This document shows, piece by piece, positions 59,006 through 63,293 of a stretch of DNA of 64,000 nucleotides; position 1 is the first letter of the stretch; every line of letters begins with the position of its first letter. The stretch lies in assembly GCA_034766995.1 (NCBI GenBank), contig CM068314.1, positions 16,587,701 to 16,651,700 on the forward strand. Reading direction: 5' to 3'. The position numbers were made by a program, and so were the translations under genes. The DNA is from Acanthacorydalis orientalis. Its lineage: Eukaryota; Arthropoda; Insecta; Megaloptera; Corydalidae. Under the pieces are notes generated by a model, which was not told the DNA's origin, did no database searches, and was given only the letters and a program-made list of their open reading frames with translations.

Positions 59006-62000
59006 TTCCTAACTAATTAAGAGACTTTATATTTAGCAAACAATTGAAGTAAATTGCTTATTTCAATGTCTGTTATGTAAATATATGAATAAAAAAATAA
59101 GTAGAAATCGTTTAATTACAGTAAAACAATATTTTTTTAAAAAAAATACGCAATTCTAATAAATATTTCTCAAAATATAATAATGTATATTCAGTTATTA
59201 TCACATGTAGGATATATTAATTATTTCTCCTTTACAGAGGGAAGTAAGTGTCCTACACCAGGTTGTACTGGACAAGGTCACGTGACTGGACTTTACTCGC
59301 ATCATCGAAGGTATTGATTTGTTTTTCTTTAATTTTAAATTTTCATTTGTATTTATCGCCGAATTAGATATACTAAACGAGTCATTCTTTTAGTTTATCG
59401 GGATGTCCTCGTAAAGACAAAGTTACACCAGAAAGTAAGTGTAATGATTTAGTAAGCATAATATAAGCCAGCACAAACGCTGATATTATCCCGCTGCAGC
59501 TTATTTTATAGCTTTTGGCTTTAATTCTAATTTGATTTGTGCATTTGCAGTTTTTCCCAAAATGTGATCATAATTGTTTTTATTCACGCTTATTCATTTT
59601 GCGGGGTAGAGAGCTGTTTATTTCTTTCAGTTTTTTTTGTTCTAAATTATTGTTTTTTTTGTTATAATTATGTATTTGGCATAGATATCGTAGTAACATT
59701 ACTTTTTTGTTTTTTCTTTTTTTACCTGTACCGCATCTGTCCATCATCCACACATATAGGCATGCACCAGAATCGTGCAGTCGTGCTGTCAACATTGAGT
59801 ATATGCAACGATACTTTTAAGGTAACTACGATGATAACAACGAGCATAAATAATATATCTGCTTTTCCGTCCGGATATATTCCCGAAACTTTTGAATCCA
59901 AAAATTTAAACATCCGCCTATACAAAAAAAATATCACCGTTACCAAATTTTTGTTACAATACAAATATTTAATTGAACCTCAACGTCTCCATTACAAAAC
60001 CCTCCGAACATATTCACCGTTTTTTATTTTGTTGTTTGTTTCTCTCTACCCGCTCTCTGTTTTTGATTGGTTTGCGTATTATTTGTGTCTCGTGTTAGAA
60101 ATTATTATTACGAAATCGTCGAATTAAATCGAGTGTCACACTGCAAAGTGTGTTGTCTATACTCAATAATGACTGATTGATTCTGTTGTCATGTCAATTT
60201 GTCCACCATCACTTCATCAGTCCTGGCGATGCATGAAACTATCTTGAAATGTCCGACCCCCGGTTGCAATGGCCGTGGTCATGTTAGCTCCAATCGCAAT
60301 ACGCACCGAAGTCTGTCCGGGTGTCCCATCGCCGCGGCCAATAAGCAGGCCGCGCGCGAACACAAGTACCACGCACACCTGCAGCACCGCATCAGGAGTC
60401 CGCCAACATCTGCGGCCGCGGTGACTACCAGTTCCGGTGAGTGCCATGATATCCGATTCCTTCGGTGCTCCTCATCTACGATACGCTACTAGCTTTTATC
60501 CTGTCGCCTAACCCAATGTATTAATATTTTAATGCCGACCAAACACATAAACACACACGTACACGTCACCACCTTTTTCGAATTTGTATATAATAGCAAC
60601 ATCGAAAAAATCACACATGCTATTTCTTGTTTATTGTTCAGTTTGCAACTATATGCATTTTTTTATTGTTGCATTTTCATAACTTTTTATTAAATGCATA
60701 TTCATTAACAAACAGTATACTGCATAAATTTTGCGGCTTAGTTAAAATTTCAATTGATAAAATGTGTATCTCGACATCTTATTAACATTTTAACTAACAT
60801 ATTTTCAGTTGGAAGTTGTCAATCAGAGTACAATACATCTAACTTTGAATCGAAACAAGTGTCAATTCCAAATACAAGCTCGTTAACAATGGATGTGAAA
60901 CCAACGTATTTGATAGGTTACGGTAGTAGTAGTTCGAGTACTAGTCAAGATCCACATTCTGATAATTCTCAGAAATTCACGGAAACTAAAATAGAATATG
61001 ACCCGTATTATCAACAAAAAATGTCATCAAGTACAATGAATCCAAAAACACCAGAAGACCACAAAGGAAATGGATCTAATAAAATTATTCCTAAAACTGA
61101 AGTGACCACGACATCTAGTTGCTGTAGCGTAACGCCGACAAGAAGTGAACAACTTCTTGTTCCTAAAACCGAAGCTATTGCGACGCCATGTAGAGCAAAT
61201 ACTCCTCTTTCAAGTGGACCTATGAGACAGACATACGATTCGTATTTAAATCAAGATTCAAACTCATCATCAATGTCGAGTATGGATACGATGGGATCGA
61301 GATCATTGTCTGGACATCACCTCCATCATCCTACACATCATCCCAATGTACCTCTACCGCCAATTCATAATCCACATCAACCTCCACCACCACCTCCAAA
61401 TGCCTATGTAATGGTCGATGATTCGAGAACAATGTCACACCAAATGCCTCAAAGATCTCCTTATCACCAATCGCCTATGCTATCAACAACGTCAGAAGAA
61501 ATGTATCAACCCAGAACTGATCATACGACTGGACGTCCTTATGGTGATATGGGAAACGGAATGGGCAGTACTATTGCTCGACCGGTCGTCACTTATTCAA
61601 CTGATATGACAGCGCGTACTTACGATGTTAACTCTGCAAGTCACAGACCGTATGATCCAGGAACTACAACCGCATTTGAAAGATATGATCCCTCAGCAGC
61701 GAATGTCTCATCGGCTGTTATACAAGGCTGTAACCCGCTTCAACAACAACAATTACATCCTTCTCAAAGAGTTCCTCCACAAAGTATGTACCCTTATGGT
61801 TCGTTAGAAGAACAGCAAGAACAAAGGTATCAACAGGAAGCTGCAGCTGCTCAACAACACCAAATGGCTGTTGCAACAGCAGCGGCGGCAGCCGCGGCCG
61901 CCGGTATGATGAAAACAGAACAAACAGATTCCGAACCAAACACCGCACCACTTTACCCAAGGTAAATAAAAATTAAATCAATCGCAATTATTTTAATTGC

Positions 62001-62452
62001 AAGAAAAATGTCGGACTTTAACTTATATATTTGATATATTTGTACACAGACCAATATATCAGTACGACCCTTCTACGGGTGGTATTCCTGCGGGGTTTTC
62101 AGCGATTAATTTATCAGTGAAGTGTGTAGCGGCCGCACAAGCAGCTGCGCAAATGAAAGGCGGCCCACCTACATCGCCGGGTGGCACTGTGATGGATCTA
62201 TCAACATCGAGTGTCACTTCTACGAGTCCGCAAGTATGTTTTCAAATTTAATAGCGACGATTTCTCCTTTTCGTAAATAACTAATGTGTCTACCGATATC
62301 ATGTAGGCGGCATACGGCTCGCCTCACTACGGTGGACAGAGGGTTGGAGGAAGTCCCCAAGCAGCAGCCAGTCCGCATTTGACGACTAGTCCCCAAGTTC
62401 CGAGCCCTCAGGGTCAAACTTTGGACCTCAGCGTCAACAGACTACCCCACAG
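3801..62452 (+). CDS. MYT1: MYT1/ST18-family NZF zinc-finger transcription factor (spliced, 3' end open)
   Basis: Gene-level entry. Join 3801-3842, 19338-19405, 44144-45852, 59238-59310, 59394-59434, 60221-60436, 60809-61961, 62050-62233, 62307-62452. Every junction has GT-AG ends and compatible phase, giving 1210 codons plus two bases with no internal stop. Two fingers of the C-x4-C-x12-H-x5-C type carry the family signatures CPTPGC, GHV and HRSLSGCP, which are diagnostic of myelin transcription factor 1 / ST18 (NZF) proteins. In animals this family consists of nuclear DNA-binding repressors and regulators that promote neuronal differentiation, typically binding AAAGTTT-like sites. Basic clusters (KKRK about 53-56, KRRRKG about 85-91) look like nuclear localisation signals. 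Vertebrate relatives carry more fingers, and further ones could lie beyond the window. The name should not be confused with the unrelated Myt1 kinase. Family assignment is very secure; the first two exons are inferred from splice phase and plausibility. Confidence 0.9.
4290..4830. promoter_or_regulatory. CpG-rich intronic island, candidate enhancer or promoter
   Basis: The core, about 4560-4830, has many CpGs (GTCCGTCGACTGCGCC, CGACGGCACGGTG), unlike the flanking AT-rich DNA. It contains a perfect inverted repeat at 4779-4797 (GTGGTCAT-gga-ATGACCAC) overlapping a CACCTG E-box. It lies about 0.5-1 kb downstream of the start exon, a common place for a first-intron enhancer or an unannotated promoter. 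No credible ORF is present. Confidence 0.4.
5744..5782. repeat. (TA)n microsatellite
   Basis: Uninterrupted TA run in intron 1. Confidence 0.95.
6130..6490. promoter_or_regulatory. GC-richer intronic island with a palindromic CACGTG site
   Basis: Contains the 12-bp palindrome TTTCACGTGAAA at 6172-6183 and GC-richer blocks such as GCTGGCTGCTGCAGATGCG and GGGCGGCTAACCC. Candidate cis-regulatory element; function unknown. Confidence 0.3.
7500..7960. promoter_or_regulatory. CpG-rich intronic island
   Basis: The core at about 7650-7800 has dense CpGs (GCGTCGCGGCGCACG) and a short CGGA repeat (about 7697-7713). It is one of the strongest composition shifts in intron 1. A reading frame crosses it but has no homology signature and no good ATG context, so I prefer a regulatory reading. 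Confidence 0.3.
8425..8494. repeat. (TA)n microsatellite
   Basis: TA run with one AAA and one TT interruption. Confidence 0.95.
9840..10020. promoter_or_regulatory. GC-richer intronic island with CACGTG E-box
   Basis: A short island with a CACGTG box at 9850-9855, plus CCTGGGCCGCC and CCGACCGCTACTC segments, ending in an ATTAATTAGT homeodomain-type AT motif. Confidence 0.25.
10525..10586. repeat. (TA)n microsatellite
   Basis: About 31 pure TA units. Confidence 0.96.
11484..11592. repeat. Compound (TA)n/(TG)n microsatellite abutting MITE copy 1
   Basis: TA runs separated by GTGTGTGTA and CATGTATGTGTG; the MITE begins directly at its right edge. Confidence 0.96.
11593..11797 (+). mobile_element. 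Foldback MITE copy 1, 205 bp, flanked by TA
   Basis: Terminal inverted repeats: the left end reads AAACGATTCAACTTAGGTTT and the right end, reverse-complemented, reads TAATGATTCAATTTATGTTT. They continue as TCCACA and then AAGTATTA on both sides. Similarity of the two arms continues almost to the centre (TTTTAGTTCAATT against its near complement), so the whole element is one long imperfect palindrome. TA dinucleotides flank both ends, as expected for a Tc1/mariner-type TA target, and the copy sits inside a (TA)n microsatellite. There is no coding capacity. A divergent copy in the opposite orientation is at 23429-23629. Confidence 0.82.
11796..11850. repeat. (TA)n microsatellite at the right edge of MITE copy 1
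   Basis: Pure TA run beginning at the MITE terminus, so the insertion apparently split or seeded a TA tract. Confidence 0.95.
12233..12240. promoter_or_regulatory. Perfect CRE/ATF-type palindrome TGACGTCA
   Basis: An exact 8-bp cAMP-response-element sequence in intron 1, at the edge of a GC-richer patch. Binding is not shown; a second perfect copy is at 52881-52888. Confidence 0.25.
12310..12760. promoter_or_regulatory. GC-richer intronic island
   Basis: Includes CCACC-taactatc-GGTGG (short inverted repeat near 12515-12535), GCAACAGCAGCTAG and GCTACCGCCGCTACC. A 31-codon ATG frame (12571-12666) lies inside but has no recognisable features. Confidence 0.25.
13081..13126. repeat. (TA)n microsatellite
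   Basis: Pure TA run in intron 1. Confidence 0.95.
13329..13359. other. Perfect inverted repeat able to form a bulged hairpin
   Basis: CCTCCTG (13334-13340), loop TGAA, CAGGAGG (13345-13351). The outer arms AACAC (13329-13333) and GTGTT (13355-13359) also pair, leaving a 3-nt bulge, for a 12-bp GC-containing stem. It sits in a GC-richer island (13200-13480) of intron 1. It could be an RNA structure or a palindromic protein site; it is shorter than a typical pre-miRNA. Confidence 0.6.
14252..14321. repeat. (TA)n with internal (TATG)n
   Basis: TA run, three GTAT units, TA run. Confidence 0.95.
15012..15061. repeat. (TA)n microsatellite
   Basis: TA run with one CA interruption. Confidence 0.95.
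15470..15960. promoter_or_regulatory. GC-richer intronic island
   Basis: A long mixed-composition segment with a short internal repeat (GGATGTCT twice near 15695-15715). Antisense and sense frames cross it, but none has a family motif. Confidence 0.25.
16134..16150. repeat. Poly(A) tract, 17 A
   Basis: Single-base run; no retrotransposon-like sequence recognised upstream. Confidence 0.9.
16890..17130. promoter_or_regulatory. GC-richer intronic island with CATATG E-box
   Basis: Contains CAGCATATGG (E-box at 16909-16914) and GGGAAGGGGTTCGA. Flanked on both sides by AT desert. Confidence 0.25.
18088..18129. repeat. (TA)n microsatellite
   Basis: Pure TA run in intron 1. Confidence 0.95.
18220..18440. 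promoter_or_regulatory. GC-richer intronic island about 0.9 kb upstream of exon 2
   Basis: Includes CATTGCACGAGACAAGTG, AACCCGCGGCGTAACG and TACGATCGTA. Candidate regulatory element; no gene features. Confidence 0.25.
18776..19190. repeat. Tandem duplication with 231-bp period just upstream of exon 2
   Basis: About 180 bp of unique sequence starting TTAAACTAAATATATTTC and ending TTGGTTTTGAGCAAAAAA occurs at about 18780-18959 and again at about 19011-19190. By eye the copies are identical. The unit includes the (TA)n tract that precedes each copy, so the duplication probably arose by slippage or unequal exchange between the TA tracts at 18740-18774 and 18960-19007. The second copy ends about 150 bp before exon 2. 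Confidence 0.93.
19338..19405 (+). CDS. MYT1: Coding exon 2 of the MYT1-like gene
   Basis: Sixty-eight bases flanked by a strong acceptor (TTCGTTTCAG) and a perfect donor (GG|GTAAGT). Read in phase 0 it encodes residues 15-36 plus two bases of codon 37: a basic, hydrophilic stretch including [12 protein letters not shown]. The KTRS/RTRS start resembles the basic N-terminal region of MYT1 proteins (family knowledge, weak). The phase-2 exit joins exactly to the phase-2 entry of exon 3, giving Gly-Ser-Ile-Pro at the junction. A recent 231-bp tandem duplication ends about 150 bp upstream of the acceptor. Confidence 0.78.
20740..20960. promoter_or_regulatory. Intronic island with E-box and DRE-like palindrome
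   Basis: Contains CAGGTG (about 20767) and the 12-bp palindrome TCTATCGATAGA (20814-20825), whose core TATCGATA is the DREF/BEAF-type motif of Drosophila promoters and boundaries (known motif; use in this species is inferred). Confidence 0.35.
21105..21180. repeat. (TA)n(GTAT)n(GT)n compound microsatellite
   Basis: About 52 bp TA followed by GTAT units and GTGTACGTAC. Confidence 0.95.
22800..23200. promoter_or_regulatory. CpG-bearing intronic island
   Basis: Holds GC-rich blocks (CCGGCGAGGCAGTGCGCG, ACCACGCGTCTCGACGCC, GACCCGCGGTCCG). The palindrome-like ACCGCGGGT region is notable. No supported ORF. It lies just upstream of MITE copy 2. Confidence 0.3.
23429..23629 (-). mobile_element. Foldback MITE copy 2, 201 bp, flanked by TA
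   Basis: The left end GGGTGATTCAATTTAGGCTT and the right end (reverse complement GAGTGATTCAACTTAGGCTT) form the terminal inverted repeats, with TA on each side (23427-23428 and 23630-23631). The reverse complement of this copy aligns over its length with the 11593-11797 copy, including the words AAAACGCAAA, TGTTATCC and TTTTAGTTCAATT or close variants. It is non-autonomous and non-coding. Its two termini match each other better than those of copy 1, which may mean it is younger. Confidence 0.82.
25490..25860. promoter_or_regulatory. CpG-bearing intronic island
   Basis: Has a GACGGACGACGGACAG repeat (about 25617-25640), a C/A-rich strand segment (AACCCCAAACCCGAACCCC) and GGCGTCGTCGCGGG. The C-rich segment could be a binding-site cluster. 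No coding support. Confidence 0.3.
27110..27245. promoter_or_regulatory. Short GC-rich island with ATG and possible donor
   Basis: An ATG at 27154 opens a 29-codon frame ([12 protein letters not shown] and on) that reaches a GTACTT donor-like site at 27241. Splicing there would leave phase 0, which does not fit exon 3, so it is not an alternative first exon in that form. It may be an unrelated conserved element. Confidence 0.2.
27960..28430. promoter_or_regulatory. CpG-bearing intronic island
   Basis: GC-rich segments TTCCCGGCGCCTAC, TTGACCGCGCGGACAACGG and a later mixed stretch. Frames on both strands are open for 60-70 codons but look like composition effects. Confidence 0.3.
28610..28650. 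repeat. (TA)n microsatellite
   Basis: Pure TA run in intron 2. Confidence 0.95.
28880..29230. promoter_or_regulatory. Intronic island with mixed composition
   Basis: Includes CGAACACGTGACAAAAG (CACGTG about 29000-29005), AAAGCGACGATAATG and CCCGGCCCGTGG. The TATAAATGCCCGGCCC and ACAACATTTGCAGACAGTCATAAG segments could belong to a promoter, but I see no transcript evidence. Confidence 0.3.
30240..30660. promoter_or_regulatory. GC-richer intronic island
   Basis: Blocks such as ATGCGGTGCCGCCAG, GGCGCTATGACGCCGCTGC and CCGCCAGCAG. GGCGCTATGACGCC has weak dyad symmetry. No ORF. Confidence 0.3.
32080..32370. promoter_or_regulatory. Strongest CpG island of intron 2
   Basis: Core at about 32165-32330 with GTGCCGGCGCACGG, GTGGCGTGCGGGCCCG, TCCCGCGCGCGCTACG and similar runs: the highest CpG density in the window, directly followed by a 125-bp (TA)n tract. 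All three forward frames are partly open, but composition alone explains this. A promoter for a non-coding transcript or an enhancer are equally possible. Confidence 0.35.
32399..32526. repeat. (TA)n/(TATG)n compound microsatellite, about 128 bp
   Basis: Among the longest tracts in the window, with a GTAT/GGAT core; it directly follows the strongest CpG island. Confidence 0.96.
33591..33674. repeat. (TA)n followed by (GATA)n
   Basis: TA run, then about eight GATA-type units with one GGTA variant. Confidence 0.95.
34080..34290. promoter_or_regulatory. Mildly GC-richer intronic patch
   Basis: Segment with ATTCCAACTCCAACAGG, CCCCGAACATTTC and GTTACGGAGTAGGG. Weak candidate. Confidence 0.2.
36239..36284. 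repeat. (TA)n microsatellite
   Basis: Pure TA run. Confidence 0.95.
36646..36696. repeat. (TA)n microsatellite
   Basis: Pure TA run bordering a GC-richer island. Confidence 0.95.
36730..37070. promoter_or_regulatory. CpG-bearing intronic island
   Basis: Contains the palindrome TCTACGTAGA (36793-36802), GATGCGCGCGCGTACG and GGTGGTGGCGCC, plus a repeated ACCCTGC word (about 36938 and 36953). It is followed by a stretch resembling a transcript leader but with no ORF. Confidence 0.3.
37382..37601. repeat. Two (TA)n tracts (37382-37421 and 37561-37601)
   Basis: Two similar-length TA runs 140 bp apart; the sequence between them is unique. Confidence 0.93.
37889..37952. repeat. (TA)n microsatellite
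   Basis: About 60 bp of TA with a terminal CA. Confidence 0.95.
38197..38268. repeat. (TA)n(TATG)n microsatellite
   Basis: TA run then about seven GTAT units. Confidence 0.96.
38330..38796 (+). promoter_or_regulatory. GC-richer island ending in a donor: candidate internal promoter and alternative first exon
   Basis: A long island in intron 2 (about 38330-38650) holds many CpGs, a palindromic E-box ATCACGTGAT (38483-38492) and an inverted repeat ACGAAC-a-GTTCGT (about 38592-38604). It is followed by a short segment ending in a perfect donor, TTG|GTAAGTG, at 38797. An ATG at 38789-38791 followed by TAT TG is in phase with exon 3 and would start an isoform as Met-Tyr-Trp-Ser-Ile-Pro. Two out-of-frame upstream ATGs (38772 and 38776) weaken the coding idea. 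No TATA box or initiator was identified with confidence. Confidence 0.35.
38933..38996. repeat. Compound (TA)n, (GATA)n, (CATA)n tract
   Basis: TA with two GATA units and five CATA units; roughly the reverse-complement pattern of 38197-38268. Confidence 0.94.
39173..39280. repeat. Interrupted (TA)n/(TG)n tract
   Basis: Several TA runs separated by GTGTGTA and AGATATGT. Confidence 0.92.
40084..40148. repeat. (TA)n microsatellite, about 65 bp
   Basis: Pure TA run; among the longest. Confidence 0.96.
40886..40943. repeat. (CT)n followed by (TA)n
   Basis: About 12 CT units then about 16 TA units. Confidence 0.96.
41110..41560. promoter_or_regulatory. GC-richer intronic island
   Basis: Mixed sequence with CATCGACCCTGTTCGTG, GGCAGCAAGCTGTGCAG (an AGCAAGCT near-dyad) and CTGCAGTGTC. 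Lies 2.6 kb upstream of exon 3. Confidence 0.25.
42944..42973. repeat. (AAT)n trinucleotide repeat
   Basis: About nine ATA/AAT units with one AAC variant. Confidence 0.9.
43000..43420. promoter_or_regulatory. GC-richer island 0.7-1.1 kb upstream of exon 3
   Basis: Balanced-composition segment crossed by a stop-free frame from about 43085 to 43597 that lacks an ATG near its start. Its middle part ([20 protein letters not shown], then HCRICKLML) looks more protein-like than the other intronic frames, but I recognise no domain. It could be an enhancer, a cassette exon or a decayed insertion. Confidence 0.3.
44144..45852 (+). CDS. MYT1: Coding exon 3 of the MYT1-like gene (large N-terminal low-complexity region)
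   Basis: The exon runs from an acceptor in a T-rich tract (TTATTTTTAG) to a perfect donor (AAAG|GTAAGT) and is 1709 bp, open throughout in the frame set by exon 2 (residues 37-606). It begins [15 protein letters not shown] and continues into a basic KKRK cluster, a second basic cluster KRRRKG, and long Ser/Thr/Lys/Glu-rich disordered sequence. Acidic runs (EKEEEDVDG, about residues 320-330) are followed by Ser/Thr/Pro-rich sequence. It contains no zinc finger. A recognisable acidic/Ser-rich N-terminal half before the central finger pair fits MYT1-family organisation. Reading past the donor stays open for about 30 codons before a stop, so intron retention would add only a short tail. Confidence 0.88.
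46320..46610. promoter_or_regulatory. GC-richer intronic island downstream of exon 3
   Basis: Includes ATTCACGGCGAACATAG, GTCTCGAACGCGATG, CCCGACAGCCGCCACC. Candidate element, no ORF. Confidence 0.25.
47720..47960. promoter_or_regulatory. GC-richer intronic island
   Basis: Core GTCGCACACGACGCCCCGAC then GCCGTCGTCTTCAGGTGACAG (E-box CAGGTG about 47891-47896). Candidate element. Confidence 0.25.
49056..49117. repeat. (TA)n microsatellite, about 60 bp
   Basis: Pure TA run in intron 3. Confidence 0.95.
49881..49927. repeat. (TATC)n followed by (TA)n
   Basis: About seven TCTA units, then TA. Confidence 0.95.
50733..50869. repeat. Two (TA)n tracts
   Basis: TA at 50733-50771 and interrupted TA at 50819-50869. 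Confidence 0.93.
51000..51400. promoter_or_regulatory. Intronic island with two perfect dyads
   Basis: Holds TTCGCTGT-gagcg-ACAGCGAA (51147-51167) and, eight bases later, the 10-bp palindrome CTGCTAGCAG (51175-51184). Several AGGTG/TACCT words follow. This is the most structured island of intron 3. Confidence 0.4.
52542..52614. repeat. (TA)n microsatellite, about 60 bp plus GTAT units
   Basis: Pure TA run ending in GTATGTATATAT. Confidence 0.95.
52620..53010. promoter_or_regulatory. Intronic island with CRE palindrome and paired AGGTACCT sites
   Basis: TGACGTCA at 52881-52888; TGTAGGTACCT occurs twice (AGGTACCT at 52946-52953 and 52989-52996) with 43-bp periodicity. Surrounding sequence is CpG-bearing (TTCCTCCGGTCGAAG). 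Confidence 0.4.
53345..53453. repeat. (CA)n(TA)n(GA)n compound microsatellite
   Basis: CA run, two TA runs split by TGTATGTG, and a terminal GAGAGAGAGA. Confidence 0.95.
55170..55420. promoter_or_regulatory. CpG-bearing intronic island
   Basis: GC-rich blocks CTGAAGGCCTCGGCGAAC, GTGTCCCCGTGGAGGCGTCG and CGCCACCGCATCAC. A 64-codon antisense frame crosses it without a recognisable domain. Confidence 0.25.
56967..57031. repeat. (TA)n microsatellite, about 65 bp
   Basis: Pure TA run in intron 3. Confidence 0.96.
57110..57520. promoter_or_regulatory. GC-richer intronic island about 2 kb upstream of exon 4
   Basis: Contains GCGTTATAGACGTCATAG (ACGTCA), CGCCACGCCGCGACC and GGTCCGGTGGTTC. Candidate element. 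Confidence 0.25.
58010..58150. promoter_or_regulatory. Small intronic patch with repeated TTGGTCA words
   Basis: GATTGGTCAAAGGGTCGAA and AATTGGTCACAAGACG give two TTGGTCA copies about 47 bases apart; TGGTCAAAGG resembles an orphan nuclear receptor monomer site (inference). Confidence 0.25.
58948..58999. repeat. (TA)n microsatellite 240 bp upstream of exon 4
   Basis: Pure TA run close to the exon 4 acceptor. Confidence 0.95.
59238..59310 (+). CDS. MYT1: Coding exon 4: first NZF finger, N-terminal part
   Basis: Seventy-three bases after TTTACAG encode [18 protein letters not shown] and continue LYSHHR plus AG of the next codon. This supplies C611, C616 and H629 of the first CCHC NZF finger. 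The donor GTATTG is weaker than the others. A GTAAGT hexamer occurs inside the exon (59244-59249), only six bases after the acceptor, so a cryptic or regulated donor is possible. The phase-2 exit interrupts the finger at Ser631, between its last His and last Cys. Confidence 0.95.
59394..59434 (+). CDS. MYT1: Coding exon 5: 41-bp exon completing the first NZF finger
   Basis: This small exon lies between a T-rich acceptor (CATTCTTTTAG) and a GTAAGT donor. It encodes [14 protein letters not shown], supplying the final finger cysteine (C635) and the start of the linker to finger two. It is separated from exon 4 by an 83-bp intron. Skipping it would shift the frame (41 is not a multiple of 3) and destroy the finger, so it is probably constitutive. 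Confidence 0.95.
59435..60220 (+). other. Intron 5 of the MYT1-like gene (786 bp)
   Basis: Lies within the linker between the two NZF fingers. It is T-rich and carries a stop-free frame of almost 600 bases (59537-60127) that has no ATG start or recognisable domain. Reading straight through from exon 5 hits a stop after about ten codons. Confidence 0.85.
60221..60436 (+). CDS. MYT1: Coding exon 6: second NZF finger
   Basis: A 216-bp exon with acceptor CACTTCATCAG and donor GTGAGT. It encodes [16 protein letters not shown], then [20 protein letters not shown]. The metal ligands are C655, C660, H673 and C679 (C-x4-C-x12-H-x5-C). The [14 protein letters not shown] lead-in and [19 protein letters not shown] core are characteristic of the second finger of the central MYT1 pair. 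The exon continues with a basic Ala/Gln/His-rich tail ([16 protein letters not shown]). Its GC content and codon usage are clearly higher than in exon 3, suggesting stronger constraint. Length is a multiple of three, with phase 1 at both ends. Confidence 0.97.
60437..60808 (+). other. Intron 6 of the MYT1-like gene (372 bp)
   Basis: GT-AG, phase 1 intron between the second finger exon and the Ser/Pro-rich exon 7. It holds no feature beyond the splice sites and an ACACACACGTACACG patch near 60550. Confidence 0.85.
60809..61961 (+). CDS. MYT1: Coding exon 7: Ser-, Pro-, His-, Gln- and Ala-rich region
   Basis: A 1153-bp exon from acceptor ATTTTCAG to donor AAG|GTAAAT, open throughout (residues 717-1101). 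The sequence starts [13 protein letters not shown], then Ser-rich blocks, then a His/Pro region (about 886-916: [10 protein letters not shown] followed by a run of six prolines). The C-terminal part has Gln-rich sequence and a run of eight alanines (about 1050-1087). Such Q/A-rich segments are common in insect transcription factors and evolve fast. There are no fingers. VPKTEA and IPKTEV (about residues 800-850) form a small internal repeat. Confidence 0.93.
62050..62233 (+). CDS. MYT1: Coding exon 8: conserved-looking C-terminal region with xLS motifs
   Basis: A 184-bp exon between TTGTACACAG and donor GTATGT, residues 1101-1162. It encodes [12 protein letters not shown], then [22 protein letters not shown], then a Gly/Pro linker and [24 protein letters not shown] (about 1120-1125) and MDLS (1149-1152) resemble short co-repressor docking motifs; this is inference. 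GC content is higher than in the flanking introns. The 88-bp upstream and 73-bp downstream introns show that this 3' part of the gene is compact, unlike the 5' half. Confidence 0.93.
62307..62452 (+). CDS. MYT1: Coding exon 9: SPQ-rich segment ending in LDLSVN
   Basis: A 146-bp exon with acceptor TATCATGTAG and perfect donor GTAAGT, residues 1163-1210 plus two bases of codon 1211. It encodes repeated SPxL/SPQ units ([21 protein letters not shown]) and ends [18 protein letters not shown] is the third xLS-type motif within about 85 residues. The phase-2 exit (AG) requires at least one more exon; candidates are at 63577 and 63948. Confidence 0.92.
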
Positions 62453-63138
62453 GTAAGTGCTAAGTGACTGGCGCTTGATAAATTATGTACCTTCTGAACG
62501 GTACACCGTCGATCAATCACACATATCCTTCTTGTTGGTTTTCGTGAAAGGTTATATAATAATTATAAATTACATACATATAAATATGTATATATATATA
62601 TATATATATTTTAATAGAAAAATTCTTTAATCTTTTTGAACGTTTATATTGGTGAAGAAAGTACAGGAATTTTAATTTTTAATGTTTCAAAAATGCAAAA
62701 TACATAAAAAAATATAATTACCGCATAAAATTGAAGAAATAATATCTAAAGATAGAATGAATATAACTTTGAAAAATAGTTAATAATAATTAATATTCGA
62801 TACGAAAAATGTATAGTAATTTTTAATTGGAATATTTTCTAAACTTGTTCTTTTTGCCGTTTTAATACATTTCACTCTTTTGTCATCATTAATTATATAT
62901 CATTTTTAAGAAAACTCTATAATACATTGGTATTAGTGAAACGTTCTTATAATTAAACTGCCACAAACTTTCCTGAAAATGATGGCAACTAATTCATTTA
63001 ACTTTTTCTTACGTTTTGTCTAATACATTCGTTGTCACTTTAATATTTTAAATATCGATTTAAGTACTACATACTAAATAGGTATTTTAATAATTAAAAC
63101 ATTTTTGAATCATGCAATTAGTAATATGAACTTATAAA

Positions 63139-63175
<37 letters not shown>

Positions 63176-63248
63176 TATTTTATTTAATTGCGATAAATAA
63201 ATTTATTAAAAGAAATGTTAATTTTGTATTATTAACGGAACAAAAGCA

Positions 63249-63293
<45 letters not shown>

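Larger units (their letters stand above)
45853..59237 (+). other. Intron 3 of the MYT1-like gene (13.4 kb)
   Basis: GT-AG intron, phase 1, separating the disordered N-terminal exon from the zinc-finger exons. GC-richer islands lie at about 46320-46610, 47720-47960, 51000-51400, 52620-53010, 55170-55420, 57110-57520 and 58010-58150. The remainder is AT-rich with (TA)n tracts. No gene was recognised inside it. Confidence 0.85.

Noticed and set aside
59537..60127. 196-codon open frame inside intron 5
   Set aside because: No ATG start, T-rich composition, no domain, and it is removed by well-supported splice sites on both sides.
60217..60447. Antisense frame over the second NZF finger exon
   Set aside because: Mirror of a GC-richer coding exon; the sense strand has the finger motif and the splice sites.
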